Source: Spirosoma validum (GTDB lineage: Bacteria > Bacteroidota > Bacteroidia > Cytophagales > Spirosomataceae). Taken from it: 64,000 nt of DNA. The stretch covers positions 186,001 to 250,000 of the forward strand of contig NZ_JACXAA010000009.1 in the NCBI RefSeq assembly GCF_014699035.1, in the 5' to 3' direction. Every line of letters starts with the position of its first letter. Position 1 is the first letter of the stretch. Shown here one piece after another: positions 24,990 to 33,972 of the stretch. The notes below the pieces were generated by a model. The model worked only from the letters and a program-made list of their open reading frames with translations. It ran no database searches and was not told the origin of the DNA. A program made the translations under genes and the position numbers.

Positions 24990-26393
24990 ATGAGTTTTGT
25001 TGTAGCAATGAATGCGCAACGGACCATCGGATTTTTGATTTTACTCGCTCTCATCATCGGTTGTAAGCGAGTACGACCGAATGCGCCCACTACGGAAGAT
25101 TTTGAGCCGGCCATGGCTGAACCCGTCTCATACATGGCAGGCGCCATTACGTTCAATATCCGTGATCTGGAAAAAAAAATCAACAAAGGCATAGCCACGA
25201 CGCTCGTTACGGAAGAAACCTTTGAAGGTAAAAAGGGAGAGGCTTGGCGTCTTCGGGTGGAGCGAACCGGGCCTGTTCAGATTCACTACGCTAAGCGACG
25301 GGTGTACTTTTCGGCTCCCCTACAGGTCTGGTACACGAATCCGATTGGCTTACGAAGAAGTGAAAAACGTAAAAGTCATCCCCTCTGTGCGCTGGCCGTT
25401 AATTTCACGAGTCCTGTAGCCGTTGGACCAAATTGGCATCTACTAACCAGGGCAAAGTTTGAAGACTATCAGTGGACGCAAAAACCGACTCTGCGCGTTC
25501 TTGGTATTAAAATTGGTATCAAGAACATCGCTGAAACTATACTTGACAAGAGAAAAGCCGATATAGAGCAGGCCATCGATGCCGCTGTGTATAAGGGACT
25601 CCGGCTTGATCGGGAAGTGGGTAAGATTTGGACCGATATGCAGGAGCCTCTACGTATCAGTAAAGTACCTGATAATATATGGCTGTTACCCAAACCATTT
25701 AGTATTGCCGCAGCTCCGGTATACGGAAATGAGCGTCAGATTACCGTGCCTATCCAGGTTGCTTTCCGGGTCAAGACCCGCATAGGTCCACGACCCGTAA
25801 TTGATACGCTGGAGCGGTTACCCAGGCTCTTACGGCGAAAAGTGTTACCCGATTCGGCGCGATTGTCGGTGCTGGCTTTTATCCCTTATTCGGACATAAA
25901 TAAAGTACTGGAAAAAGCGCTGGAAAAGAATAAACTCGACCTGGTTGGTGGCCGGGTCAAGATCAAAAGTGCGACGGTTTCGGGAAACGGGCGAAAGCTG
26001 ATTATGAAAACGGATGTTAGTGGTGCCGTCAATGGAACGTTGTATTTTCATGGAAATCCGACCTACGATACGCTCACGAATTCGCTACGCATGAAAGACA
26101 TCGATTTCGACGTAGACACAAAAGAGAAACTGTTTTCTACCGCTGACTGGCTCCTTCACGATCATTTTCGCGATACCCTTCAAGCGGTTACGGTGGTGCC
26201 ACTCCGTCAGCCGATCTCAACAATTCCCGAAAAAATAGAAACGGCCTTTTCACGCGGGAAAGCCGGCCGTAAAACGAATCTCGACATCGACTCATTTCAA
26301 CTGGTTCCCCGACGAATCATCATCCGGCCCGACGGCGTTCAGGTCCTGATTCGGGTTGAATCGAAAGTAGCCGTAAAGGTAAAACGGTTGTAG
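24990..26393 (+). CDS. DUF4403 lipoprotein
   Basis: 467 residues. The signal peptide ends in LALIIGC (lipobox). The DUF4403 domain follows: ITFNIRDLEKKINKGIATTL, VYFSAPLQVWY, then WTQKPTLRVLGIKIGIKNIA, then FSIAAAPVYGNERQITVPIQ and a C-terminal repeat of the fold (LSVLAFIPYSDINKVLEKAL). The repeated half-domains suggest a TULIP/BPI-like lipid-binding fold; I state that as inference. It is probably anchored at the outer or inner membrane facing the periplasm. It starts 34 bp after the Cys-rich gene. Confidence 0.85.
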   Translation: MSFVVAMNAQRTIGFLILLALIIGCKRVRPNAPTTEDFEPAMAEPVSYMAGAITFNIRDLEKKINKGIATTLVTEETFEGKKGEAWRLRVERTGPVQIHYAKRRVYFSAPLQVWYTNPIGLRRSEKRKSHPLCALAVNFTSPVAVGPNWHLLTRAKFEDYQWTQKPTLRVLGIKIGIKNIAETILDKRKADIEQAIDAAVYKGLRLDREVGKIWTDMQEPLRISKVPDNIWLLPKPFSIAAAPVYGNERQITVPIQVAFRVKTRIGPRPVIDTLERLPRLLRRKVLPDSARLSVLAFIPYSDINKVLEKALEKNKLDLVGGRVKIKSATVSGNGRKLIMKTDVSGAVNGTLYFHGNPTYDTLTNSLRMKDIDFDVDTKEKLFSTADWLLHDHFRDTLQAVTVVPLRQPISTIPEKIETAFSRGKAGRKTNLDIDSFQLVPRRIIIRPDGVQVLIRVESKVAVKVKRL

Positions 26394-26408
26394 GCGTGAA
26401 CTATCATT

Positions 26409-27149
26409 TCAAAGAGTGACAGCCCATTTCTGTAATAGAAAATCACCGTAAAAGTCTGGAATAGGACTGTTGTAAATTGCTGCCGCTACGTAGTCGAGAT
26501 CGTAATCTACTTTGACGATTTCGGGTAGAATGCCAGCCTCGCTGATCGTTAGCAGGCAATAGGTGGCCTTACGGTCAGTCTCCTTACTTCGCCCAACCGA
26601 GCCACAGTTGACGAGCAGCACGTCCGAATGCTTACTATAAGACTGATGAGTATGTCCCATCAGGAGAGCATCTGGCTTCTTATCGCCCAGCATAGCCAGT
26701 AAAGCGTCTGTTGGGTAGGATTCGTGGATGTACTCATCATTGTGCCTGGGGCTGGCATGCACTAACAAAATTCTCTTCAGGCTTTCACCCAGCTTAAAGA
26801 CTAGCTCGATCTGGAAGGGTAACTGCGCTAACCACTGCTTATTGTCATAGGTTATAACCCGTTTAGAATAGTCGATGGCCAGCATTCTGTTTTCTGTCTC
26901 AATTTTGTCGTGATGGGGCAGCGGGGTGATGGGGGAATCGAAGGCAATACGTTCATCATGGTTACCCAGCAGGCAGGGAATCTTTTTGTCTCTAAATAAC
27001 TCAATCACCTCATTGCCCCAGGGAGCAAAATCGACCAGGTCCCCAAGGCAATAATACTGGTTGATGCCACGCGTTTCAAGATCGGTTAATACCGCTCTGA
27101 GAGCGGGCAGGTTCGCATGAACATCGCTAAAAACGGCTATTCTGATCAT
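26409..27149 (-). CDS. Metallophosphoesterase (YfcE/MJ0936-like)
   Basis: 246 residues. Dinuclear-metal motifs in order: FSDVHANL (D9, H11), CLGDLVDFAPWG, CLLGNHDER, LVHASP and LLMGHTHQSY, followed by LLVNCGSVGRSKE. These proteins hydrolyse phosphodiesters or phosphomonoesters; the substrate is unknown. It converges with the DUF4403 gene, with 15 bp between the stops. The length is typical. Confidence 0.9.
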   Translation of the reverse strand: MIRIAVFSDVHANLPALRAVLTDLETRGINQYYCLGDLVDFAPWGNEVIELFRDKKIPCLLGNHDERIAFDSPITPLPHHDKIETENRMLAIDYSKRVITYDNKQWLAQLPFQIELVFKLGESLKRILLVHASPRHNDEYIHESYPTDALLAMLGDKKPDALLMGHTHQSYSKHSDVLLVNCGSVGRSKETDRKATYCLLTISEAGILPEIVKVDYDLDYVAAAIYNSPIPDFYGDFLLQKWAVTL

Positions 27150-27466
27150 AGTTTATTCACTGGATCATTCAGAAATTCTGGCCAAATCACGCCAATTTTC
27201 AGCCATAGAACGCAGATCTTTATGATTTAACAAGAAACCTATTTAAACTACCTTAGACGCTGTTTGAGTTAGCCAATTCACCGATTTAGGCTACGTCTTT
27301 GTGGGGTCAGATTTGAGAATCTGACCCTAATGAGGTTTCTTAAAACCGAACGATCCATACAATTCGGTTTTGAGAAACCTCATTAGGCAGGTTTAAGAAC
27401 CTGCCTCCACTCATTCAAACAAATCATAGTTATCATAAAGATCTACGTTTTATAGCCTATCGGTTC
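27150..27466. other. Intergenic region with three tandem hairpins
   Basis: 317 bp between alkA and the metallophosphoesterase gene, both on the minus strand. The half nearest the metallophosphoesterase holds its upstream region; the other half is filled by the hairpin cluster at 27304-27406. No ORF. Confidence 0.5.
27304..27406 (-). repeat. Three consecutive hairpins downstream of alkA
   Basis: Hairpin A: GGGTCAGATT 27304-27313 / 27318-27327. Hairpin B: 27328-27350 / 27363-27385, 13 + 9 paired bases around one mismatch. Hairpin C: AGGCAGGTT 27385-27393 / 27398-27406. They follow one another with no spacer. Hairpin C shares GGCAGGTTTAAGAACCT with the hairpin at the end of the tag gene (51324-51340). 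Confidence 0.6.
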
Positions 27467-28081
27467 CTATAGCGGCTTCCAGCGCCACAAATAGCGACAG
27501 GCTTCGGTTCGGTGCGGGCGCCAGGAATCCGCAATCTCATGCAGGACTTTGTAAAGGGCTTTGCCAGTCAGGCCCTCGGTTTGTTCCGGATAAGCACGGA
27601 TCATTCGCTGCCGAATCACCAGATCATCGATCGGAAATACGTCGGGACGATTTAACACAAACATAAGCAGCATCTCGACTGTCCAGCGCCCAACGCCTTT
27701 TATGGGCGTCAGATACCGTACAATCTCCTCGTCGGTCATGACGTCCAGATGAGCCCGATCCATTGGATGAATGAGCGAAAACTCAGCTACACTTTGCAGG
27801 TACTTAATTTTCTGTGCCGACAATCCTGCGCTACGTAGTTCGTCAGTGGTTTTAAGCACCAGTTCGTTCGCGTGAGGGTAGTTGTCCGGGAAGAGCGCCC
27901 GGAAGCGGGCAAAAATAGCGTTGGCGGCCTTAGTAGAAATTTGTTGAGCAACAATGCTTTCGAGCAGAGCCAAATAAACGTCGTCGGCGTAATCCGTAAA
28001 GATTTTAGGAGCGGGCGTTTCCGCAATCAGACGAGCCATGGTCGGGTCCTGAGCGATATGGGCCAGTGCGAACTCATTCAT
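27467..28081 (-). CDS. DNA-3-methyladenine glycosylase II (AlkA-like, HhH-GPD)
   Basis: 204 residues, the single-domain form lacking the N-terminal AlkA domain. Marks: LLESIVAQQISTKAANAIFA (N-terminal helices), LSAQKIKYLQSVAEF, the helix-hairpin-helix LTPIKGVGRWTVEMLLMFVL, and the catalytic-loop Asp in RPDVFPIDDLVI. It ends with SWRPHRTEACRYLWRW. It excises alkylated purines in base-excision repair. It is single, with a hairpin cluster downstream. Confidence 0.92.
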   Translation of the reverse strand: MNEFALAHIAQDPTMARLIAETPAPKIFTDYADDVYLALLESIVAQQISTKAANAIFARFRALFPDNYPHANELVLKTTDELRSAGLSAQKIKYLQSVAEFSLIHPMDRAHLDVMTDEEIVRYLTPIKGVGRWTVEMLLMFVLNRPDVFPIDDLVIRQRMIRAYPEQTEGLTGKALYKVLHEIADSWRPHRTEACRYLWRWKPL

Positions 28082-28136
28082 ACTACGTAATGTCGGAGCC
28101 GGTTTAATACGTTGGCTTTAGCTGGCAAGTTAACCT

Positions 28137-28190
28137 ATAAATGAACCACAGAGCGTACCGCAACGGCAGCACGCTCTGTGGTTCATTTAT
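28137..28190 (-). terminator. 20-bp perfect inverted repeat downstream of the OM barrel gene
   Basis: Arms 28137-28156 and 28171-28190 (ATAAATGAACCACAGAGCGT) with a 14-nt loop. It sits 10 bp after the stop of the minus-strand barrel gene and upstream of alkA. Confidence 0.7.
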
Positions 28191-28199
28191 TTTCTTAGG

Positions 28200-29072
28200 T
28201 CAGCGGCCTCCCAACGGGATCAAATAACCAACAGACAGCATCGCATTTTGGGGATTGAGTTTAACGCCATTTTCAGCACTCGAGAATAAATAAGCGTATC
28301 GGGCTTCTACCTGAACGGCACCCGGTCCGGCCTGCAGGGCGATACCCCCTCCACCCGAAATCCCGAAAGACATACGACCCGAACCGGTCATATCGATCGT
28401 TTGTGAACCAGATTGACCACTGAATTGAAACGATTCCGTCCCACCCATCGTGTAGCTGGCCACTGGCCCCGCATTAACAAAGTATCGAAGCGAAGGCTGA
28501 CCAAACGAGGCTTTAAACAGAATAGGCACTTCAATAAAATTGTATTTCAATTGCCAGAACTCGGAGCCTGCTGTCATTTTAATGCCATACTGTGTGTAAA
28601 GAATTTCAGGCTGCACCGAAAAGTTAGGGCCACCAAAGTTGAAGATTACGCCACCGTGAAAACCGATTGGGCGGGCCGCTTTAACGCCTTCCCCAAAGCT
28701 GGCCGGGTCAAAGCCACCGATTGTCGATGAGTTAGCGCCCAGTCGGAAACCGATTCGAAAACCACCCTTGTCAACACGCGCCGGGGCTGCATACCGAGTC
28801 GGGCGAGTGGTTGGGGTTGCCTGAGCTCCAGGCGTTACGTACGCAGTGGCCTGGGGTTCCTGACCCGGCTGTTGTTGCGGAGCTGGGGCCGCCGGTGCTG
28901 GTTGTGGTGCGGTATATTGGGCAACGGGTGCTGGTTTCCTTGCGGGTGTGCTGGCAGTACGGGTAGCCTCTGAACGATTGGCGGACGTTGGTTTGCGGGC
29001 GGCTGGTCGGGACTGGGCCAGCAGACCTTGAGAAACGAGAGATAAGGTAAGTAATGAGAGGAGGACCTTCAT
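28200..29072 (-). CDS. Outer membrane beta-barrel protein (PorT-like) with Pro/Ala-rich linker
   Basis: 290 residues from ATG 29072, chosen because a signal peptide follows directly (MKVLLSLLTLSLVSQGLLAQ). Residues ~20-110 are a Pro/Ala/Thr/Gln-rich linker (APQPAPAAPAPQQQPGQEPQ). The barrel starts at GGFRIGFRLGANSSTIGGF and continues through VQPEILYTQYG, YNFIEVPILFKASFG and FVNAGPVASYTMGG, ending VQVEARYAYLF...LSVGYLIPLGGR. This is the eight-strand PorT-type barrel common in Bacteroidota. The linker may span peptidoglycan or bind it. Confidence 0.85.
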   Translation of the reverse strand: MKVLLSLLTLSLVSQGLLAQSRPAARKPTSANRSEATRTASTPARKPAPVAQYTAPQPAPAAPAPQQQPGQEPQATAYVTPGAQATPTTRPTRYAAPARVDKGGFRIGFRLGANSSTIGGFDPASFGEGVKAARPIGFHGGVIFNFGGPNFSVQPEILYTQYGIKMTAGSEFWQLKYNFIEVPILFKASFGQPSLRYFVNAGPVASYTMGGTESFQFSGQSGSQTIDMTGSGRMSFGISGGGGIALQAGPGAVQVEARYAYLFSSAENGVKLNPQNAMLSVGYLIPLGGR

Positions 29073-29176
29073 GGTGCAAATAGTTTTTGTTGTTTGTTGC
29101 ATCAAAATTGGTGGGTCATCTCCTCTTGTCCAGCGCCGGCTTGTGTGAAGTGACAATTCAACTGCTTGAAATGAGA

Positions 29177-29200
29177 AAAGGCCGCCTTAGAGCGACCTTT
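29177..29200 (-). terminator. Terminator of the selU-selD operon
   Basis: On the minus strand AAAGGTCGC, loop, GCGGCCTTT with one G-U pair, followed by TTCTC. It lies 75 bp after the selD stop. Confidence 0.5.
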
Positions 29201-29274
29201 CCTAAATCGGGAACAAGCCGTTTTGGGGAACGACTGTTCGTCAAACGACTGAATTGTACGTGGACAAACGATGA

Positions 29275-30315
29275 TTACACCACCGTAATCAATGGGCCAT
29301 CATCCTGAGGTTTAAGCCAGCCCAGGCGTTGAAAAGGACAGCCCTGATCCTGTAGAATTTGCTCAACCTCCCCAGTGCTATCCGGAGAAACAGCCACCAA
29401 TAAACCGCCACTCGTCTGTGGATCAGCCAGAATGTATTTCTGTTTGTCGGTTAACGCTCCTACTTTATGGCCATAGCTGGCCCAGTTGCGTTGCGTTCCC
29501 CCCGGAAAACACTGCTGATCAAGATAATAATCTAACCCAGCTATGACCGGTACGTTCTCAAATTCGACTACCGCTGATAAACCGCTCCCTTCGCACATTT
29601 CGGAAAGATGACCAAGCAAACCAAAACCTGTTACGTCCGTCATTGCTTTAACCCCGTCCAGTTGCCCAAACACTTCACCCAGCTTGTTCAAGGTGACCAT
29701 GCTTTTTAGGGCAATAGCCGCATCGTCCTCTAACAACACGCCCCTTTTTTGCGCCGTGGACAGAATACCTACACCCAGCGCTTTCGTTAAATACAACCGG
29801 CAACCAGCGGTAGCCGTGGAATTTTGTTTGAGTTGATGAATGTTGACTAACCCGTTGACGGCCAGTCCAAAAACCGGTTCCGGGCAGTCGATGCTGTGTC
29901 CACCCGCCAGCGCAATGCCCGCTTCTGCGCAGATGGCTCTTGATCCTTCGAGTACCTTCTGGGCTACGTTGGGCGGTAGCTTATCGATGGGCCAGCCCAG
30001 GATGGCTATAGCCAGAACGGGTTTTCCACCCATGGCATAAACATCGCTAATGGCATTGGCCGAAGCAATACGTCCGAAATCATACGCGTCATCCACGATG
30101 GGCATGAAAAAATCGGTCGTCGAAATCAGCGCGGTGCCATTGCCCAGATCCAGAACCGCAGCGTCGTCCCGTTTGTCATTGCCGACCAGCAGACGTGGGT
30201 CAGTTTGTGCCGCGATCGGACTGTGAAGAATTTTATCCAGAATAGCCGGGCTAATTTTGCAGCCACAGCCCGCACCGTGTGAGTACTGTGTCAGTTTAAC
30301 GGGTGTATCGATCAT
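29275..30315 (-). CDS. selD: Selenide, water dikinase (selenophosphate synthetase)
   Basis: 346 residues. The catalytic N-terminus GAGCGCKISP has Cys at 17 (Cys rather than selenocysteine) and Lys20, as in E. coli SelD. ATP-binding blocks: DDAAVLDLGNGTALISTTDF and FGRIASANAISDVYAMGGKP, then MTDVTGFGLLGHLSEM and DPQTSGGLLVAVSP. It makes selenophosphate from selenide and ATP. The gene begins 1 nt after the stop of selU and is co-transcribed. No selA/selB or tRNA-Sec is seen here, so tRNA 2-selenouridine is the likely use. Confidence 0.96.
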   Translation of the reverse strand: MIDTPVKLTQYSHGAGCGCKISPAILDKILHSPIAAQTDPRLLVGNDKRDDAAVLDLGNGTALISTTDFFMPIVDDAYDFGRIASANAISDVYAMGGKPVLAIAILGWPIDKLPPNVAQKVLEGSRAICAEAGIALAGGHSIDCPEPVFGLAVNGLVNIHQLKQNSTATAGCRLYLTKALGVGILSTAQKRGVLLEDDAAIALKSMVTLNKLGEVFGQLDGVKAMTDVTGFGLLGHLSEMCEGSGLSAVVEFENVPVIAGLDYYLDQQCFPGGTQRNWASYGHKVGALTDKQKYILADPQTSGGLLVAVSPDSTGEVEQILQDQGCPFQRLGWLKPQDDGPLITVV

Positions 30316-30316
30316 C

Positions 30317-31363
30317 TTAGACTGCCTGTTCAGGCATGGGAAGGGAAGAACTAAAGTTTAGTAACTGACTGGCATTACCAACCACATCATCGCTCGTCAT
30401 CGTTATGGGAAACACCCGGTCTTCTTTTCGCCGGGCTAAAGCGGTACGGTACGTTTTATCATAATACACCAGCACCAGCCGGATGAAATCGGCCATGCGG
30501 TTTTCGCGAATGGCCGCTACGGCCTGTTTGGTTTGCAGAGGACCGAGTCGTTTGTGAATGCGTTCGGTACAGGAAACCAGAAACTCTTCGTCCAGCGTTC
30601 CATATTCCTCAACCAGTGCGTTGATACGTTGCTCCAGATCAACTTGCATGTCGATTAGAACGGCTTCCTGCATCTGGCGCCAGAACGGGTTTGGCATGAT
30701 GAGTTTGCCAATTTTCAGGCTTTCATCCTCTACCCATAGTGTACGGTGCCTGTCCAGATTTTTTAACTGGTTGGCCAAATTGTTTTCAAACTGCTCCTGA
30801 GTGGGTTGCACGAGTTTGTTCATGGTTCCGTAAGCCGATCCCTGGTGGTGGGCAAGGTCTTCCAGATCGATCACCTGCTCCTCCAAACCCTTGAGTTGGT
30901 GGAGAATTTTGGTTTTCCCCGAACCCGTCATGCCGCCGAGTAGCCAAAGCGGATACCTCGCTTCGAACTGATCCAGCACCCATCTTCGGTAACGCTTGTA
31001 GCCGCCTTCGATCAGATAAACCTCAAACCCATACAGATCCAGCGCCCAGGCCATGGCACCGCTTCGCATACCGCCCCGCCAGCAATGCACCCCGATTTTT
31101 TTATCCGGCGCCATCACCAGCGCCTGTTTGATAAAGCCCGACCATTTCGAGCCAGTCAGATCGAAACCCAATAAAATAGCTTCTTCACGACCAATCTTTT
31201 TGTACGTAGTGCCCACCTGAACGCGCTCCTCATTGCTGAACAAAGGCAGGTTGAACGCGCCCGGTATGTGCCCCTGCTCAAATTCAGCGGGTGTTCGTAC
31301 GTCTGCCAGCGCCACCGTATTCGTGAGCTGTAGAAAATCGCTTATGGATATGGGTTTAATCAT
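30317..31363 (-). CDS. selU: tRNA 2-selenouridine synthase
   Basis: 348 residues from ATG 31363; an in-frame ATG nine codons upstream (31390) is possible. An N-terminal rhodanese domain (ALADVRTPAEFEQGHIPGAF) has catalytic Cys94 in VHCWRGGMRSGAMAW. A P-loop domain follows: GGMTGSGKT at 143-151, then QVIDLEDLAHHQGSAYG and LWVEDESLKIG. The enzyme replaces sulfur with selenium at the wobble 2-thiouridine of certain tRNAs, using selenophosphate from SelD encoded 1 nt downstream. Also known as MnmH/YbbB. Confidence 0.95.
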   Translation of the reverse strand: MIKPISISDFLQLTNTVALADVRTPAEFEQGHIPGAFNLPLFSNEERVQVGTTYKKIGREEAILLGFDLTGSKWSGFIKQALVMAPDKKIGVHCWRGGMRSGAMAWALDLYGFEVYLIEGGYKRYRRWVLDQFEARYPLWLLGGMTGSGKTKILHQLKGLEEQVIDLEDLAHHQGSAYGTMNKLVQPTQEQFENNLANQLKNLDRHRTLWVEDESLKIGKLIMPNPFWRQMQEAVLIDMQVDLEQRINALVEEYGTLDEEFLVSCTERIHKRLGPLQTKQAVAAIRENRMADFIRLVLVYYDKTYRTALARRKEDRVFPITMTSDDVVGNASQLLNFSSSLPMPEQAV

Positions 31364-31536
31364 GCGGCTGTCAGGCAAAGGGCGAAACATGGGTATCGTT
31401 GCAACCCGCTAACTACTCTAAAGTGTATGTCTGGAAAATAGGTTTCTCTTATCGGTTGAAAAGCCGGAAAAGCTTCGCGGTTACTGAACGAACGCGTATC
31501 TTTCCGAACCATACACTTTATGTTAAAACGCTGGAC

Positions 31537-32469
31537 ATGGCTACCCTACTGAATCGTAAATGGATAAAAATTGCTCTCCCCGGCTTGCTGGTAGCTGCTA
31601 CGTGTTGCCAGGCGCAAAACGTAAATCCCGTAAAAGCCATTTTCCCGACAGATACGCGCTTTGTTGCAAACGTAGCGTATGCGGGTGATACGTTGAAAAA
31701 GCATCTGTTGGATATTTATCTGCCCGCTAAAGCTGGGACTAACCCGCCGTTGGTGGTTTGGGTACATGGGGGAGGCTGGATGATGAACGACAAGTATGCC
31801 GATATGGGCTACATGAAAAATACCGTCCGGTCGATTCTTGAAAAAGGATATGCCTTTGCCTCGATCGATTATCGGCACAGCACTACGGCTCCGTTTCCGG
31901 CGTTGATTCAGGATTGCAACCAGGCACTTGAATTTCTGTATCAGAATGCGGCAAAGTATGGTTACGACCGAAATCGAATTGCCCTGATGGGTTTTTCGGC
32001 AGGTGGACATCTGGCATCGTTGATGGCCTTATCGAATAACAATTCGGTAACCGATTTTTACGTCAACCACAAGAAACCATCGTTCCATATTAAAACCGTT
32101 GTTGACTTCTACGGACCGGCCGATTTACTGGCGATGATACGTCGGGATGCCCCGCTGTCTGATACGTCAGTCGCCAGTCCCGAAAAGTATTTACTGGGCG
32201 CATCACCCGTACTCCGGCCTGATCTGGCGAAAATTGCCAGCCCTGTTACGTACATCGATAAAAACGATCCGCCGTTTCTGATCATTCAGGGCGAGAAAGA
32301 CGAGTCAGTACCAGCGGCTCAATCGGTCATGTTAAGCGCCTGGCTTACGCGGGCTCAGGTCAAAAACAAACTGATCGTGGTGCCGGGCGCTCCACATTAC
32401 GGGACTATGTTCGACAGCGATTTCAACCAGAAAGCCATTTTCGACTGGCTCGATACGTATCTGAAATGA
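31537..32469 (+). CDS. Secreted alpha/beta hydrolase (BD-FAE-like esterase)
   Basis: 310 residues from ATG 31537, chosen for the signal peptide that follows (WIKIALPGLLVAATCCQAQ). Motifs: oxyanion HGGGW (77-81), nucleophile elbow GFSAGG with Ser154, acid in GEKDESVPAAQS, and His in PGAPHYGTMFD. The layout is that of carboxylesterases/feruloyl esterases related to the hormone-sensitive-lipase group. It probably acts in the periplasm on plant-derived or other esters. It is divergent from selU, and a long hairpin follows. Confidence 0.88.
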   Translation: MATLLNRKWIKIALPGLLVAATCCQAQNVNPVKAIFPTDTRFVANVAYAGDTLKKHLLDIYLPAKAGTNPPLVVWVHGGGWMMNDKYADMGYMKNTVRSILEKGYAFASIDYRHSTTAPFPALIQDCNQALEFLYQNAAKYGYDRNRIALMGFSAGGHLASLMALSNNNSVTDFYVNHKKPSFHIKTVVDFYGPADLLAMIRRDAPLSDTSVASPEKYLLGASPVLRPDLAKIASPVTYIDKNDPPFLIIQGEKDESVPAAQSVMLSAWLTRAQVKNKLIVVPGAPHYGTMFDSDFNQKAIFDWLDTYLK

Positions 32470-32508
32470 GTAGGATATACGTAGTGAGTAACACCAGACA
32501 CGAATCGA

Positions 32509-32583
32509 GTACGACCCCGCTGGGGTCACGGGTTTATAGAGATAACAATTGGCTATGAACATGTGACCCCAGCGGGGTCGTAC
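32509..32583 (+). terminator. 21-bp perfect inverted repeat after the hydrolase gene
   Basis: Arms 32509-32529 and 32563-32583 (GTACGACCCCGCTGGGGTCAC). The arm itself holds the smaller palindrome GACCCCGCTGGGGTC. It shares the GACCCCGCTGGG core with the hairpin after purL. Confidence 0.7.
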
Positions 32584-32773
32584 GCCATTGACCTCTGCAT
32601 GATTATTTAAGAAAAGCGTTATGAAACGTAACGTCCGTCGGGATAAAACTCGTCGGAAACCCTTCACCGAGACTTATCGCGTGATATCCTCATAATCTGG
32701 TACACTATATACCAATCACACAAACGATTCATACGCTGGTGAGTTAATTCTATAAAGAAAGCAAACTCATCTT

Positions 32774-33754
32774 ATGGAATACGTACGATTCGGGAATACG
32801 GGTATGGTGGTCTCTAAAATTTGTCTGGGTTGCATGACGTATGGCAAACCAACCGACCGATGGCCCTGGGCGCTGAATGAAGAGCAAAGCCGTCCCTTTA
32901 TTCAGAAAGCCCTTGAACTAGGTATTAACTTTTTCGATACGGCTGATGTCTACACGGCGGGGGCCAGTGAGGAAGTCGTTGGCCGGGCGCTACGTGATTT
33001 TACTTCGCGTGATGAGGTGGTCTTAGCCACAAAAGTATTCAATCCGATGGGTCCCGGCCCGAACGACAAAGGCTTGTCTCGCAAGCACATCATGAGCGCT
33101 ATCGATGCGAGCCTGAAGCGGTTGGGAACAGATTACGTCGATCTCTATCAGATTCACCGCTGGGATTACGATACACCCATTGAGGAAACGATGGAGGCTC
33201 TGCATGACGTAGTGAAAGCCGGGAAAGCTCGCTACATTGGCGCATCGTCTATGTATTCGTGGCAGTTTGCCCAGGCCCAATACACGGCTGACCTGAACGG
33301 CTGGACGCGCTTCGTGTCGATGCAGCCGCAGTATAATCTGGTGTATCGCGAAGAAGAACGCGAGATGTTGCCCTTCTGTCATGACCAGAACATTGCCGTT
33401 ATTCCCTGGTCGCCCCTAGCGCGGGGATTGTTGACGGGCAAACGAAGTAAGGAACGTAACGAAACCGAACGGGCCAAAACTGATGCGTTCGGCAAATCAT
33501 TATACACCCGCGACGACGATTTCGCCATCGCCGACCGCGTGACGCAACTGGCCGAAACGCGCGGTGTTCCGGCTGCACAGATTGCCTTAGCCTGGATGTT
33601 GGCGAAGCCAATTATTACATCGCCCATTATTGGTGCCAGTAAGCCGGGTCATCTGGAAGATGCCGTTGGTGCGCTTTCTGTTACGTTGTCGGACGACGAA
33701 ATCAACCAGTTGGAAGAGCTTTATCAGCCGCATCCGGTGCTGGGATTTTCGTAG
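32774..33754 (+). CDS. Aldo/keto reductase
   Basis: 326 residues of the TIM-barrel AKR family. The catalytic tetrad is visible as D55 and Y60 (FFDTADVY), K87 (LATKVF) and H128 (LYQIHRWD). NADPH-site residues lie in SPIIGASKPGHLEDAV. KARYIGASSMYSW and VIPWSPLARGLLTG are typical of the yeast Ypr1/IolS-like and YakC-type branches. It reduces aldehydes or ketones; the physiological substrate is unknown. It lies between two long hairpins, so it is its own unit. Confidence 0.93.
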   Translation: MEYVRFGNTGMVVSKICLGCMTYGKPTDRWPWALNEEQSRPFIQKALELGINFFDTADVYTAGASEEVVGRALRDFTSRDEVVLATKVFNPMGPGPNDKGLSRKHIMSAIDASLKRLGTDYVDLYQIHRWDYDTPIEETMEALHDVVKAGKARYIGASSMYSWQFAQAQYTADLNGWTRFVSMQPQYNLVYREEEREMLPFCHDQNIAVIPWSPLARGLLTGKRSKERNETERAKTDAFGKSLYTRDDDFAIADRVTQLAETRGVPAAQIALAWMLAKPIITSPIIGASKPGHLEDAVGALSVTLSDDEINQLEELYQPHPVLGFS

Positions 33755-33769
33755 TGGCGTTTACTTTAG

Positions 33770-33872
33770 GTAGCGTGGGTCTTTAGCCTGCGTAGCCGTA
33801 GGCTAACTTGTAGCTGAAAAACAGTAATTATATGATTAGCCTACGGCTACGCGGGCTAAAGACCCACGCTAC
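33770..33872 (+). terminator. 37-bp near-perfect inverted repeat after the aldo/keto reductase gene
   Basis: Arms 33770-33806 and 33836-33872 pair at 36 of 37 positions; the exception can be a G-U pair. Each arm contains a GTAGCC/GGCTAC sub-palindrome. The loop is about 29 nt. It is the longest hairpin in the window. Confidence 0.65.
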
Positions 33873-33972
33873 GTACAGCTTTAACCTAAAACTCCGGGCT
33901 GCTCCGTAGATAACCTTTTCCTTCAACACGCATTTATCAAGATACTACGTCAACGCTAACTCAACTCATTTA

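Noticed and set aside
27304..27406. Possible CRISPR-like array
   Set aside because: The three hairpins differ in sequence and there are no spacers.
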